Virus record (IMG/VR): IMGVR_UViG_3300023084_002319
Location: 1-57,089 of that record
Source: a virus
Direction: 5' to 3' (one strand)
DNA: 57,089 nucleotides
Part shown: piece after piece, positions 25,883-34,705 of the stretch
Position numbering within the stretch: position 1 is the first letter of the stretch
Layout: each line of letters begins with the position of its first letter
The notes under the pieces: model-generated
Told to the model about the DNA's origin: nothing
What the model saw: only the letters and a program-made list of their open reading frames with translations
Database searches by the model: none
Translations under genes and position numbers: made by a program

Positions 25883-28388
25883 ACTGCTCCTTTAACCAAT
25901 CAAAGTCATTAATTTTTCTCAATGCTTCTATATTTCCTTTATTTTGTTCACCATATTTCTTGCCTGCTTTTGCACCGGCAATAGCATATGACCCAAACTT
26001 TCTATCTGCTCCAACATTTGTCCAAGTAAACAATCTGTCATCTGTTTCTTTATCTTGTTGTCTATCGATAACTTTACTACTTAGCTTACAACATTCTCTA
26101 AAAGCACTTTTCCAAGTTTCAAAAGGATCAGTATTAAATCCAGTTAACACACTCATTTCACCAACTGCTTTAAACTTGTCGCTTATACTTGTAGTCATAT
26201 CAGGTTTACTTGTATCCATATTAATGGTAAGTTCTGTTGGAAATAACTTTACACCTCCATAACCGTAAACTAAATCGTTTACAGGATTAATGCTGCGCCA
26301 TACATGAACTGTATCTTTGTCCCACTGTGCACACTGGTAATCAAACTTAAACTCATCTAAAACAATCGCATCGCCATCAACTATCCAAAACATATGAGTA
26401 TCAACTTGCTTTGCTGCTTCAATATGCGCTTGGTGAATACCTTTAACGCCATGCACACGTTTTGCATTCGGAAAACGTGTTAGCAGTCTTTGATAGTTTT
26501 GATCTGCAAGTTTTTCTTGATAACTAATAAACACAATATCATAAGGCAAAGGTGTGCTTATAACTACAGGAACTTCTTTCTTTGCAGCAATAAACTTGTA
26601 GTCAAACTCACGTTTACTAAACTTGCTTTTCTTACTACATAGTACAATACCATCGTGATACTTTCCATTCAAATATACATGATTGATTTCTCTGTTATAA
26701 GTTTCGTCATGTGTAAAATATGTGTCAAACTTAAATCTGTCGGTTGGATTTACATAATCTGGTATAATCCAAAACATTTCTGTTTTGCTGTTTTCAAGAG
26801 CATTTAAATAATCTTCATATGTCTTAGGATAGAATATGTCATATTTTAAAGGACCACTTGCTTTAATATTCCACTCTTTTGCATTTACTAAAAACCTGTG
26901 TTCTATTTCTTTTTTTGTTACAGGTGTGTGTTTACTGAGTAAAAACAACCCGTTTCTTTTATCATCACAATGTATAAAGTTATGATTTGTTTTTCTGTCA
27001 TATGTATTATCGTGCGTAAAATATAAGTTCGGAATATCTGCTTTTATATTTGCACTACTCATCCAAAACATTTCAGTTTTGCTATTATCAAGTGCGTATA
27101 GATAATCTTCATAACTATCAATATCAAATACATCATACTCAATAGCAGTGCTACCTATGATGTTCCATTCTTTGCGATCTACAATATGTCTAAACTCTAC
27201 TTCTTTTTGTGTTAGGGGTCGATGCTTGCTGCAAAGAAATAACCCGTTATACAGATTATTATCTTGCACCCTGTGAATAAATGCATGATTACGTTTTCTA
27301 TCATACTCGTTATCATGTGTAAAGTATATATTAGGAATATCTGCTTTTATATTTGCACTACTCATCCAAAACATTTCAGTTTTACTTTCCTCTAGTGCTT
27401 GTAAGTATTCATCATACGAGTCAATCTCAAATACAGGATATTCTATTTCTTGGCTTGCAACAATATTCCATTCTTTTGCATTTACAATAAATCTATATTC
27501 TATTTCACGCTCTGTAACAGGCGAATGTTTACTAAACAAAAACAAACCATTTCTTTTATCATCACAGTGTATAAAGTTATGATTTGTTTTTCGATCATAC
27601 TCGTTGTCGTGCGGAAAATATAAATCAGGAATATTGCTGAGAATATTATTACTATCTCCCCAGAACATTTCAGTTTCACTATTTTCTAATGCTACAATAT
27701 AATCTTCATAACTATCAATAGTAAAAACATCATACTTTGTTTTTGTGCTACCAACAGTATCGTTGTGTTCTATTTTGTTGACTAAAAATCTGAAGTCTAT
27801 TTCTTTTTGTGTAGCAATCTTATTTTTGCTACACAAAAACAGTCCGTTATATGCGCCAAACTCGGTTATCCAAGCATGATTTTGTTTACGTAACTGAGAT
27901 TCATGATGTGTAATATAATAAGAATTTACTAGTTCTTTATTATGTTGTATATTTTTTGAACTTACCCAAAATAGTTGTGTACTACTGTTTTCACTTGCAA
28001 ACAAATAGTCATTGTAGGTATCTACATAAAATAAGTCAAACGGCTTAGGAACACTTGCTTGTATATCAACTTCTTTACGATTTACAAAAAACCTATGCTC
28101 AACTTCTTTTGAAGAAATATTTCTAGTTTTTGGAATCAATGCTATTCCATCATAATAGTTTCCATTCTTAAAAACATGAACATAATCTTTGCTCCAGTCA
28201 TCAACTTCATAGTCAAAGACAAAGTTGTCATCGACTAACAAGTCATCAAAAACTAGATAGTAAAAATCCGTAAGTGCTAAATTTTTTGCTTGCTCGATGT
28301 CTTTGGCAAACTTCAATAAAGGCAAACGTTTTTTTAATATGCTGTAATCTTTTGTTTTTTGTGGCGAAATATATATAATATCGTACAT
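25866..28388 (-). CDS. Repeat protein with C-terminal GT-A-like glycosyltransferase module
   Basis: The 840-residue protein consists of seven related units. An N-terminal unit (1-116) is followed by five repeats of 98-102 residues (117-615) and a C-terminal unit (616-840). Only the last has a DxD-like motif (MFWIVDGDAIV) as in metal-dependent GT-A glycosyltransferases; at the same point the repeats read MFWMSSANI or MFWGDSNNI. I use the ATG at 28388, since the unit then begins YDIIYIS like the others (YDIVFIS) and a promoter lies just upstream. It is the first gene of the 28-gene block. Sugar transfer by the last unit is inferred; the repeats may bind glycans. Confidence 0.7.
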   Translation of the reverse strand: MYDIIYISPQKTKDYSILKKRLPLLKFAKDIEQAKNLALTDFYYLVFDDLLVDDNFVFDYEVDDWSKDYVHVFKNGNYYDGIALIPKTRNISSKEVEHRFFVNRKEVDIQASVPKPFDLFYVDTYNDYLFASENSSTQLFWVSSKNIQHNKELVNSYYITHHESQLRKQNHAWITEFGAYNGLFLCSKNKIATQKEIDFRFLVNKIEHNDTVGSTKTKYDVFTIDSYEDYIVALENSETEMFWGDSNNILSNIPDLYFPHDNEYDRKTNHNFIHCDDKRNGLFLFSKHSPVTEREIEYRFIVNAKEWNIVASQEIEYPVFEIDSYDEYLQALEESKTEMFWMSSANIKADIPNIYFTHDNEYDRKRNHAFIHRVQDNNLYNGLFLCSKHRPLTQKEVEFRHIVDRKEWNIIGSTAIEYDVFDIDSYEDYLYALDNSKTEMFWMSSANIKADIPNLYFTHDNTYDRKTNHNFIHCDDKRNGLFLLSKHTPVTKKEIEHRFLVNAKEWNIKASGPLKYDIFYPKTYEDYLNALENSKTEMFWIIPDYVNPTDRFKFDTYFTHDETYNREINHVYLNGKYHDGIVLCSKKSKFSKREFDYKFIAAKKEVPVVISTPLPYDIVFISYQEKLADQNYQRLLTRFPNAKRVHGVKGIHQAHIEAAKQVDTHMFWIVDGDAIVLDEFKFDYQCAQWDKDTVHVWRSINPVNDLVYGYGGVKLFPTELTINMDTSKPDMTTSISDKFKAVGEMSVLTGFNTDPFETWKSAFRECCKLSSKVIDRQQDKETDDRLFTWTNVGADRKFGSYAIAGAKAGKKYGEQNKGNIEALRKINDFDWLKEQFDATA
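26544..28040 (-). repeat. Five in-frame tandem repeats of about 300 bp
   Basis: The units start at about 28040, 27734, 27440, 27137 and 26843 (minus strand) and encode 102, 98, 101, 98 and 100 residues. Units three and four share long nearly identical DNA segments (for example around 27030-27080 and 27330-27380), so part of the array was amplified recently. The conserved core in each unit is SYEDY, then EMFW, then a HDxxYDRxxNH segment, then NGLFL and EWN. Confidence 0.85.
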
Positions 28389-28395
28389 TATGTCC

Positions 28396-28424
28396 AGTAT
28401 ATAGCAAATAAGAAAGGTTGTCAA
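28396..28424 (-). promoter_or_regulatory. Consensus σ70-type promoter ahead of the 28-gene minus block
   Basis: TTGACA (28424-28419), a 17 bp spacer and TATACT (28401-28396) on the minus strand. Seven bases separate the -10 box from the ATG at 28388, so the transcript would have little or no leader. The TTG of the -35 box is also an in-frame alternative start, which I reject. Confidence 0.7.
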
Positions 28425-28436
28425 TATTTATGTAAA

Positions 28437-28444
28437 GATAAATA
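28437..28444 (+). promoter_or_regulatory. T4-late-like promoter (GATAAATA) before the fibre gene
   Basis: GATAAATA matches 7 of 8 bases of the T4 late promoter TATAAATA. It is followed by a leader with the ribosome-binding site AAGGAG (28451-28456), six bases before the ATG at 28463. It lies between two divergent genes 74 bp apart. Confidence 0.55.
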
Positions 28445-28462
28445 TGTTATAAGGAGATTTCT

Positions 28463-30796
28463 ATGAGTTTTTCAGAAGGTGCATCATATAGAATAAACAT
28501 CATGGGCGAAGACAGCTCAATGATTTTGGATAGCTACACAAGCAGAGTGAAGGCAACGATTGTTGGTGCAGATAATACTGTTTTAGTAGACAAAGACACA
28601 AATACTATCCTTGCAGATCTGAGTGCTAACATAGTAGACACAGACGGAAATGTTGCATACAATACGTCTACCAATACATTTTCTGGTAACTTACAAAATG
28701 ACGTTGGCGGTATTGCATTTAACAAAAATACAGGCACGTTCTTTGGTAATTTTAGAGGTACATTTAGAGCCCATGACGGCGATGTAATAATCAACCACGA
28801 AACAAAATCTCTTTATGGTGGGTTACAAGGCGACCTATATGATGTAAACGGTGTTAAAGTTTACGATCATGCCACAAATACATTTACCGGAACCTTTGTA
28901 GGAAATGTTACAGGTAATGTCACAGGTGATGGTAGCAACTTAACTAATGTAGATGCAGATTCTTTAAATGGATTAGATCCTACTTACTATCTGGACTGGC
29001 GTAATATAACAAATAAGCCTACAAATGCAGCAGAATACGGTATCGAAGGAGCAACCGTTACCGATTTTGACGATTTAGAAAATACTCCTACAACACTTGC
29101 AGGATACAATATTATAGATGGTGCAACTAGACAATATGTCGACGATGCGGTTGCAGATGCAAGACCTACTCAACTAACCAAACCCAACGGCGAGACAGTT
29201 GTTGATGTTCCTAATAGCAGATTCTATGGTACTTTGATTGGTGATATTTTAAAACCAGATGGTACACCTATATTCGAGGATGGAAATATTAGTGCAACTA
29301 TTAAAGGAGCACAAGTAGTTGATTTCCAAAATACTGTAGTTCTTGATGCTCAGAGTAAAACATATCACGGTAATATACATGCAGCAGACGATAGTTTACT
29401 TCTAGACTATACCGACAGATTGTTCATAGGTAAACTAGAAGGTGATGTTTTTAGCAGGACAGGTTTACTTATTGATGCAGAAACAGGACTAGCAACCCTT
29501 AACCTCAAAGGTAATCTAATAAACAAATGGGGTGCCTATGCGTATGATATTAACAATGACACATTTTCAGGTACATTTAGCGGTTCTATTGTAGATAGTT
29601 CTGGAGATGTTGTTATTGATACAAATGCTAGAATATATCTGCCACTGAGTGCTAACATTATTGACGAAGATGGTTTGGTTGTATACGATAATGTTACAAG
29701 AACTTTCAATGGTAGTTTTATTGGTTCTTTATCAAATCACGATGGCGAAATAATAGCAAACAGTTTAACAAAAGATTTTTATGGAAACTTCAATGGTAAC
29801 GTTTACAACACGTTAGGAAATACTATTGTAGATGCAGAAGCAGATATTTTCTACGGAACATTAAGAGGGTTAACAGCAGGAACACTTGTACACGACGAAA
29901 CATTAGAAACAGTATTTGATATTACTGAATCAAGATTCTATACAACTGTAACTGCACCTACATTCAGAGGATCTCTTGCAGGTGATTTAGTTGATTCAGA
30001 TGGTATTGCTGTAGTAGAATATGCAACAGGTAACATAAATGCAAATGATATTAGAGGCAACCTGACTGGAAATGTTGTAGGTAATGTTACAGGTAACTTA
30101 ACAGGAAATCTCTTAAATAACGGTGGTACCACACTAATTGACGCTGTCAATAGTACAATAAAAGGTAGCATAGTTGATTTTCATGGAAATGTTGTAATCA
30201 ACCAACAGACAAAAAGAGCAGATCTTTCAACAGTGGTTACAGGTACATTAGATGCACAGCTAGTGGAAACTGATGCTGTAAGCATTAGTGGTAACATTAG
30301 TATCAATCAACCAGTAGACGGTCATGCTCTACTTATTAATGCAGTGCCGTTAACAGGCAGGTTGCATTCGCACGATATGGGTATTATTATAAAGAAATCA
30401 AATGGAACATACGATGATCCAACACCCATTAATGCAGGAGATCACATTAGTGCAATAGGATTTGGCGGAAGAACACAACACGCTCCAGACGACGACGATC
30501 CAGGCTGGACTGATTACGACTATCAAGTTGCAGGTAGTATTGGATTTAGAGTTGCAGCAGATGCAGACACTAGCAGTGAATGTATGCCAGGCGAGTTTGT
30601 ATTAAGTGTATGTGATTATGACGGTAATCGACAAGAGCCTGTATTAGTAAATGCAAATGGCGAAATGACAGCTAAAATAAAAGATCTTACAGTGGTAGGA
30701 GAAACAGGAAACACACCTGCAAGTTCAGCAGCACCAAGCGAATGGTTAGAAATCACTGTGAACGGCAACACTAGATACATGCCTCTTTACACTTGA
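28463..30796 (+). CDS. Tail-fibre-like virion protein with short β-repeats
   Basis: The 777-residue protein consists mainly of short repeats of the form dG-x-V-x-D-x-x-T-x-x-F-x-G-x-F/L (for example VYDHATNTFTGTFVGNV and VYDNVTRTFNGSFIGSL). It includes the motif GNVTGDGSNLTNVDADSLNG and a NKPT-type turn, all common in phage fibre and receptor-binding proteins, where they form trimeric β-helices. The last 130 residues differ and may be a head or chaperone-like domain. It has a strong ribosome-binding site (AAGGAG) and a T4-late-like promoter. Its stop TGA sits inside the TTGACA box of the next promoter. It is a candidate substrate of the modification enzymes around it, which is speculation. 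Confidence 0.8.
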   Translation: MSFSEGASYRINIMGEDSSMILDSYTSRVKATIVGADNTVLVDKDTNTILADLSANIVDTDGNVAYNTSTNTFSGNLQNDVGGIAFNKNTGTFFGNFRGTFRAHDGDVIINHETKSLYGGLQGDLYDVNGVKVYDHATNTFTGTFVGNVTGNVTGDGSNLTNVDADSLNGLDPTYYLDWRNITNKPTNAAEYGIEGATVTDFDDLENTPTTLAGYNIIDGATRQYVDDAVADARPTQLTKPNGETVVDVPNSRFYGTLIGDILKPDGTPIFEDGNISATIKGAQVVDFQNTVVLDAQSKTYHGNIHAADDSLLLDYTDRLFIGKLEGDVFSRTGLLIDAETGLATLNLKGNLINKWGAYAYDINNDTFSGTFSGSIVDSSGDVVIDTNARIYLPLSANIIDEDGLVVYDNVTRTFNGSFIGSLSNHDGEIIANSLTKDFYGNFNGNVYNTLGNTIVDAEADIFYGTLRGLTAGTLVHDETLETVFDITESRFYTTVTAPTFRGSLAGDLVDSDGIAVVEYATGNINANDIRGNLTGNVVGNVTGNLTGNLLNNGGTTLIDAVNSTIKGSIVDFHGNVVINQQTKRADLSTVVTGTLDAQLVETDAVSISGNISINQPVDGHALLINAVPLTGRLHSHDMGIIIKKSNGTYDDPTPINAGDHISAIGFGGRTQHAPDDDDPGWTDYDYQVAGSIGFRVAADADTSSECMPGEFVLSVCDYDGNRQEPVLVNANGEMTAKIKDLTVVGETGNTPASSAAPSEWLEITVNGNTRYMPLYT

Positions 30797-30822
30797 CACA
30801 CAAACTAAAACCATAGTATAAT
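30793..30822 (+). promoter_or_regulatory. Consensus σ70-type promoter, positioned for a leaderless mRNA
   Basis: TTGACA (30793-30798), 18 bp, TATAAT (30817-30822), then six bases and the ATG at 30829. As at 8341-8368, the upstream gene's TGA stop (30794-30796) is inside the -35 box. Confidence 0.75.
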
Positions 30823-30828
30823 AATAAA

Positions 30829-31515
30829 ATGGATTATATGTTGTATTACAACAATGTTCCCGGTAAGGGCCGTTGTAGAAATAACTTGATTTATACCAGT
30901 TTAATAAATGCAGACAAGACAGTGTTTTGTCAGCACTATTGGAATGATCCATCATACCACAAAGGCATGAACAAAGTGGTAGATCCTAGTCTCATGCAAG
31001 AAAAGTGGAACAGAGATCTCAAGTTTAGCAACATCATGTTAAACAACAATCCCACAGTTGTACCTAAGCTGGCTAATGTTGATTTGAAAAACAAAAGATT
31101 GTGCTGGCGCATACAAGGTGTAGACTTTTGGGAACGCACAGGCTGTACACAGGACTTTGATAATGTATTAAAAGACTGGCAAGAACAAATGCTGGACATT
31201 CTAGCAGCATACAGAAATCTAGGTATTTGGAAATACAGTTTGCATCCAAGCAGTTATTTTGTAGTTAATGGCAAACTCAAAAGCATCAATCACTTTTTTT
31301 GCTATGAAGACAACGAACCTGAAATATGCATTGCAGATTGCTTGTCGCACATCAGTGAAGATAGACTATCACAGTTGATGCCTATGGTAAATGCAGCAGG
31401 ATTGGATTTACACAAGCCTGTGCCATTTGCAGTATTAGGACAACTGGCGCTTGATAGCTTTGCAGATAGCTATCCTGCAGATTTTATTGCAAAGGCCAAA
31501 GAAATATATGTATAG
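30829..31515 (+). CDS. Degenerate kinase-fold protein (paralogue of 54093-54743)
   Basis: The 228-residue protein resembles the one at 54093-54743 in the N-terminal stretch (VPGKGRCRNNLIYTSL against RGMVRPNIVYVPRI, then DKTVFCQHYWND against NKSIFCMQYQYD) and in the position of the catalytic loop. There the other protein has NFYPHNAYL and IHDFYA, while this one has SLHPSSYFVVNG and INHFFCYE. The catalytic-loop Asn and metal-binding Asp of a kinase fold are thus missing, so it may be a pseudokinase. This is a weak, similarity-based assignment. The ATG lies 6 bp after a consensus promoter. Confidence 0.55.
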   Translation: MDYMLYYNNVPGKGRCRNNLIYTSLINADKTVFCQHYWNDPSYHKGMNKVVDPSLMQEKWNRDLKFSNIMLNNNPTVVPKLANVDLKNKRLCWRIQGVDFWERTGCTQDFDNVLKDWQEQMLDILAAYRNLGIWKYSLHPSSYFVVNGKLKSINHFFCYEDNEPEICIADCLSHISEDRLSQLMPMVNAAGLDLHKPVPFAVLGQLALDSFADSYPADFIAKAKEIYV

Positions 31516-32128
31516 TGTAAAAAAATACAATCCTATGTTGGATTTAGATGATTTTTATGCAGAAGCAGCCCGTAGAGGTTTTGAAAACAACAGCAATAGA
31601 CAAGTATTAGCAGAAAGTTTTGCACATTTTGATGCAAGCAGCGTTTGGCTGTTGTATTGGAATGACAAACCTATGGGCAGTGTAGCAGTGCACAGTTTAG
31701 AAGAACTACCACTAGGTGATGCATATCGTATTGGTGCAAGAACTTGTTTACTTACAGGTATAGATCCACATGGTAGATTGTTTACACGTAATCAAATTAA
31801 AACACATCAAGGTCCTGCTCCACAAATATTATTACCAGTGTGCATGGAATGGGCAGGATTAGACAAAGATTTGTATATAAGCAGTAACGATAGTCCAGTT
31901 GCAACACAGCAGCATGTGCATAGATTTTACTGCCCACTGTTACGCAGCGTAGGTATATTGGAAGATCCTATTGAGTTGGATTATCGCAACGAGTTTCAAT
32001 ATTTTTGGCGAGTAAATACCAAAGAGTTTTACAGACAACTAGAAGAACATTGGTGGGACGATTGTAGAGCAGCTATGATTCAATGGCGTAAAGATTATTC
32101 AGGCGAAATCCGAACTCCGTGGGTGTGA
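31508..32128 (+). CDS. GNAT-like acyltransferase
   Basis: The start at 31508 overlaps the previous stop by 8 bp; an in-frame ATG at 31451 would overlap by 65 bp and is rejected. The 206-residue protein has the β-strand order of a GNAT domain: SVWLLYWNDKPMGSVAVHS, GDAYRIGARTC, then LPVCMEWAG. It is similar in layout to the 200-residue protein at 2471-3073. The acetyl-CoA loop is not clear. It overlaps the convergent oxygenase gene by 56 bp, unusually long for this genome. Confidence 0.5.
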   Translation: MYSVKKYNPMLDLDDFYAEAARRGFENNSNRQVLAESFAHFDASSVWLLYWNDKPMGSVAVHSLEELPLGDAYRIGARTCLLTGIDPHGRLFTRNQIKTHQGPAPQILLPVCMEWAGLDKDLYISSNDSPVATQQHVHRFYCPLLRSVGILEDPIELDYRNEFQYFWRVNTKEFYRQLEEHWWDDCRAAMIQWRKDYSGEIRTPWV

Positions 32129-32753
32129 TACTTTTTAGTTCATCCATGTAATAGCGTTCTACTTCAAATGCCACACCTCTTGATGTTTGTTTGAAGTTGC
32201 TGATAATGCCTTTTTTGTTTGCCCAGTTGAGCCAAGGTGACAAATGTTTGTCAAATGCAAATCTAGGATTTTCACCACCTGGTGTAATCAATACCTTTTC
32301 TGCATCTAGCAAAGAGTTTTTGCGCAACAACTGTCTAATCACAAGTTGAAATCTAGTGTGTTCGCCAAAGTTGGCAGCACTGTGAGTTTTGCCTGCATCC
32401 ATTAGATACACTTTGCCATCCGGTTCGAGAAAATAGTTGACATTGCTGTCTATGTCTATTAATGCAGCACAATCGCCTGTGATGTTAACATGATATCTAT
32501 CGTCAATATCACTGTGTGCATAATAGCAAGTGCCCGATTCTTGTCGTATGATTCTTGCTTCGCCACAGAACGGCAGTTTGTCCAATAGATTGGCTACTGG
32601 AGTGCCGGAATATTCATCTTTGACTGTCCATTTATCGTAAAAGAAGTCACCTGTGGGTTTGTTTAGTGTAAGCCTGTCTACATCTCTTTCACAAATGCTG
32701 TGCAAGTATGCAAGCTCACTGTGACTTACTGAGTAAATCGTGTTTGCTATCAT
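32073..32753 (-). CDS. 2OG/Fe(II) oxygenase-like protein
   Basis: The 226-residue protein has H80-x-D82 (YYAHSDIDD), distal H124 (AGKTHSAANFG) and R134 (HTRFQLVIR), the full ligand set of a double-stranded β-helix oxygenase. The last 80 residues are an extension without recognised motif. Its 3' end overlaps the convergent GNAT-like gene by 56 bp. It starts divergently from the SDR gene, 26 bp away, and a T4-late-like octamer (ACTAAATA) precedes its ATG by 5 bp. Confidence 0.7.
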   Translation of the reverse strand: MIANTIYSVSHSELAYLHSICERDVDRLTLNKPTGDFFYDKWTVKDEYSGTPVANLLDKLPFCGEARIIRQESGTCYYAHSDIDDRYHVNITGDCAALIDIDSNVNYFLEPDGKVYLMDAGKTHSAANFGEHTRFQLVIRQLLRKNSLLDAEKVLITPGGENPRFAFDKHLSPWLNWANKKGIISNFKQTSRGVAFEVERYYMDELKSITPTEFGFRLNNLYAIES

Positions 32754-32779
32754 ATTGGTATTTAGTCAATAAGTACAGT
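32754..32779. promoter_or_regulatory. Divergent T4-late-like promoter pair, 26 bp
   Basis: The 26 bp gap carries ACTAAATA on the minus strand (32759-32766, 5 bp from the ATG at 32753) and AATAAGTA on the plus strand (32768-32775, 4 bp from the ATG at 32780). The plus side ends in ATAAGTACAGTATG, also found at 35241-35254. Confidence 0.5.
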
Positions 32780-33370
32780 ATGAGAATATTAATGACAGGT
32801 GCTACCAGTGATGTAGGCAGAGTTGTGTTTGATCATATTGCTCCCAATCATCATGTTGCTTGTATAAGCAGAAGCACAGGCTTTGACTTGAGATTTCCTG
32901 AAAAGAATCTAGAATATCTAGTACAAGACTATGATGTGTTTATAAATCTTGCAAACATTGATTATTTTCAGGGAGATGCGCTGTATCAAGTTTATGATGT
33001 ATTTGAAAAACAACAAACTGATACGCCAAAAAAGATAATCAGTTTTGGTAGTTTGGTAACTGAACTGCCTATGCGTATTATTGTGGACAGTAACAATGCA
33101 TACTACAATAGATCAAGAGAACAAAGCGAATACATAGGACAAAAACTTTACTTGGAAAAGGTACACAACGAGTGTGTACAACGACATTTAGCAGGCTACA
33201 GCAAAGATTATGCTATGCCGCAAAGTGTGTTGCTCAAACTGGGCAATGTGTTTGAAAAAAAGGAACGCAATCACGAGCCTTACACTACACAAGCACAGTT
33301 GTTGGAAGTAATAGACGCTGTATTACTAGGCTCAAACTATATTCCCACACTTGAAGTGCGTTGGAACTAG
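32780..33370 (+). CDS. Short SDR-like NAD(P)-binding protein
   Basis: The start is the ATG at 32780, which follows the promoter motif; an upstream in-frame codon at 32708 would lie inside the divergent gene. The 196-residue product begins MRILMTGATSDVG, the Rossmann glycine motif of extended SDRs, and has an FGSLV strand near the usual catalytic Ser. It is about 100 residues shorter than the epimerase at 46866-47777 and lacks the C-terminal substrate domain. A sugar-related reductase or epimerase role is inferred. It overlaps the convergent oxygenase by 4 bp. Confidence 0.65.
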   Translation: MRILMTGATSDVGRVVFDHIAPNHHVACISRSTGFDLRFPEKNLEYLVQDYDVFINLANIDYFQGDALYQVYDVFEKQQTDTPKKIISFGSLVTELPMRIIVDSNNAYYNRSREQSEYIGQKLYLEKVHNECVQRHLAGYSKDYAMPQSVLLKLGNVFEKKERNHEPYTTQAQLLEVIDAVLLGSNYIPTLEVRWN

Positions 33371-34167
33371 TAATGGTCTAGTAACCCAATGCCTGTACGA
33401 TTTCTAAACTTTTCTGTAAACACACCATCAATACGCATACCATAACTTTGCTGCATCAGTCTGTCGCCACCATGCCAATCTTGGTCATTCCAAAATGCTG
33501 CACGACTGTTGATGTAAACTTTGCGTTCGGTTTCAGGATCCCAAATGTAAAATGGTGCTCTTGTGTTGGGTCTTATGTGTATAAACTCGTTTCTGTGGTC
33601 ACTGTAATCTTGTATGCCGTTGCTACCGTCTAAATCTCTGTGTTCAAACGGAATACCATCATGTTCTCTGTGAAAAAACATAACTCTACCCAAATGTTCA
33701 AACACTTCACCTTGCAAACTTTCAACCCATTTTACAACATTAGGAAAAAACTCTGCTTCTGGCGCTAGATTGCGTTTTGCAGTTCTGTCATTCCAACTGC
33801 CTTCTTCCCACAAGAAGTAATAAATGTAAGGATCATATGCACCCATTGCCATTTTTAGATATCTTGTGAACTTGTTTCTTGTTTCATGATCTTTGATGTT
33901 GCAGTACAAGTCCCAACCACCTATCTTTACAGGATCATCGTCGGGCAATGCTAGGTATTCATCAAGTGCAGCAAATATAGGCTTCCAGTTTAATGTATAA
34001 CTCATGTACTTTGGATCAAATCCTGGTTTCATCCATGTGCCTTCTTTGGCATACATCCTGCCTTCGGCAAATCCTCTGTATATTTCAGGTTGCAATCTAT
34101 CAAACTCGTCAAGATCAACCCAAGCACTCATATCAATGTACGGCACACCGCCTATACCTCTAATCAT
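33367..34167 (-). CDS. 2OG/Fe(II) oxygenase-like protein
   Basis: Residues H176-x-D178 (PFEHRDLD), H232 (QDWHGGDR) and R245 (YGMRIDGVF) form the ligand set. The catalytic half is preceded by a 150-residue N-terminal region rich in Trp, Tyr and acidic residues, which makes this 266-residue protein the largest of the nine oxygenases. The next two minus-strand genes upstream are also oxygenases, so three lie in a row. The overlap with the upstream gene is 8 bp and with the convergent SDR gene 4 bp. Confidence 0.7.
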   Translation of the reverse strand: MIRGIGGVPYIDMSAWVDLDEFDRLQPEIYRGFAEGRMYAKEGTWMKPGFDPKYMSYTLNWKPIFAALDEYLALPDDDPVKIGGWDLYCNIKDHETRNKFTRYLKMAMGAYDPYIYYFLWEEGSWNDRTAKRNLAPEAEFFPNVVKWVESLQGEVFEHLGRVMFFHREHDGIPFEHRDLDGSNGIQDYSDHRNEFIHIRPNTRAPFYIWDPETERKVYINSRAAFWNDQDWHGGDRLMQQSYGMRIDGVFTEKFRNRTGIGLLDHY

Positions 34168-34705
34168 AGCGTTTTCCTATAATGTTCATTGTAAACTTTT
34201 TTTGCAATCCAGCATTTACACCAGCGTGATAGTCTCTCCAACTGCCCCATTGATAAACATCTCCTGCTGTATATCCGTATGCACACTCGTTGCCTACAAA
34301 AAATGCATGTCCTGGTACGCTTTTTGTGATGTGTACATGGTATCTTTCTACACCGGGTTGGTCAAACACTGTTTCGTCGTCTTGAAAGTCATAGTGCAGT
34401 GGAGCATATTCTCCAGGATGTATAGCACTGATCCATGTGCTGATGTTTTCAATTCCAATCCAATCGCATACCTTGGTTACTACACTGTGTGGAAAGTTTT
34501 CTCCACTCAAATACATGTCCCAACCTACTGTACCACCAGCATCAGTCAACACATAGCCAGCATCATTCCACTGTTTGTGCATTCCGTTTGCGTTAGGATG
34601 GTCTGCTTGGTGATGTCCTGGTCCTCTTTTTACAGGAGGACAGTGCATGAGCTGCACCAACAGTTGTGTCCAGTTTACTGCATCACAGTTTCCTACATAT
34701 CGCAT
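34160..34705 (-). CDS. 2OG/Fe(II) oxygenase-like protein (tandem paralogue A)
   Basis: H104-x-D106 (APLHYDFQ) and H160 (WRDYHAGVNAG) match the neighbour at 34693-35223, which has HWD and TDYHAGVNAS at the same places. The two also share an N-terminal RYVGNC/QYIGVC segment, WIS, and a FF-V-x-N/D strand. After the distal His the usual Arg is not evident, and a Lys-rich stretch (LQKKFTMNIIGKR) takes its place. The 181-residue gene overlaps the paralogue by 13 bp. Confidence 0.7.
   Translation of the reverse strand: MRYVGNCDAVNWTQLLVQLMHCPPVKRGPGHHQADHPNANGMHKQWNDAGYVLTDAGGTVGWDMYLSGENFPHSVVTKVCDWIGIENISTWISAIHPGEYAPLHYDFQDDETVFDQPGVERYHVHITKSVPGHAFFVGNECAYGYTAGDVYQWGSWRDYHAGVNAGLQKKFTMNIIGKRYD

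Noticed and set aside
26544-28040. Regular repeats of about 300 bp as a CRISPR-like or non-coding repeat array
   Set aside because: The units are in frame, have no spacers, and encode a conserved protein repeat.
28389-28424. Twelve-residue N-terminal extension of the repeat protein from a TTG at 28424
   Set aside because: That TTG is part of the TTGACA box, and the protein repeats align from the ATG at 28388.
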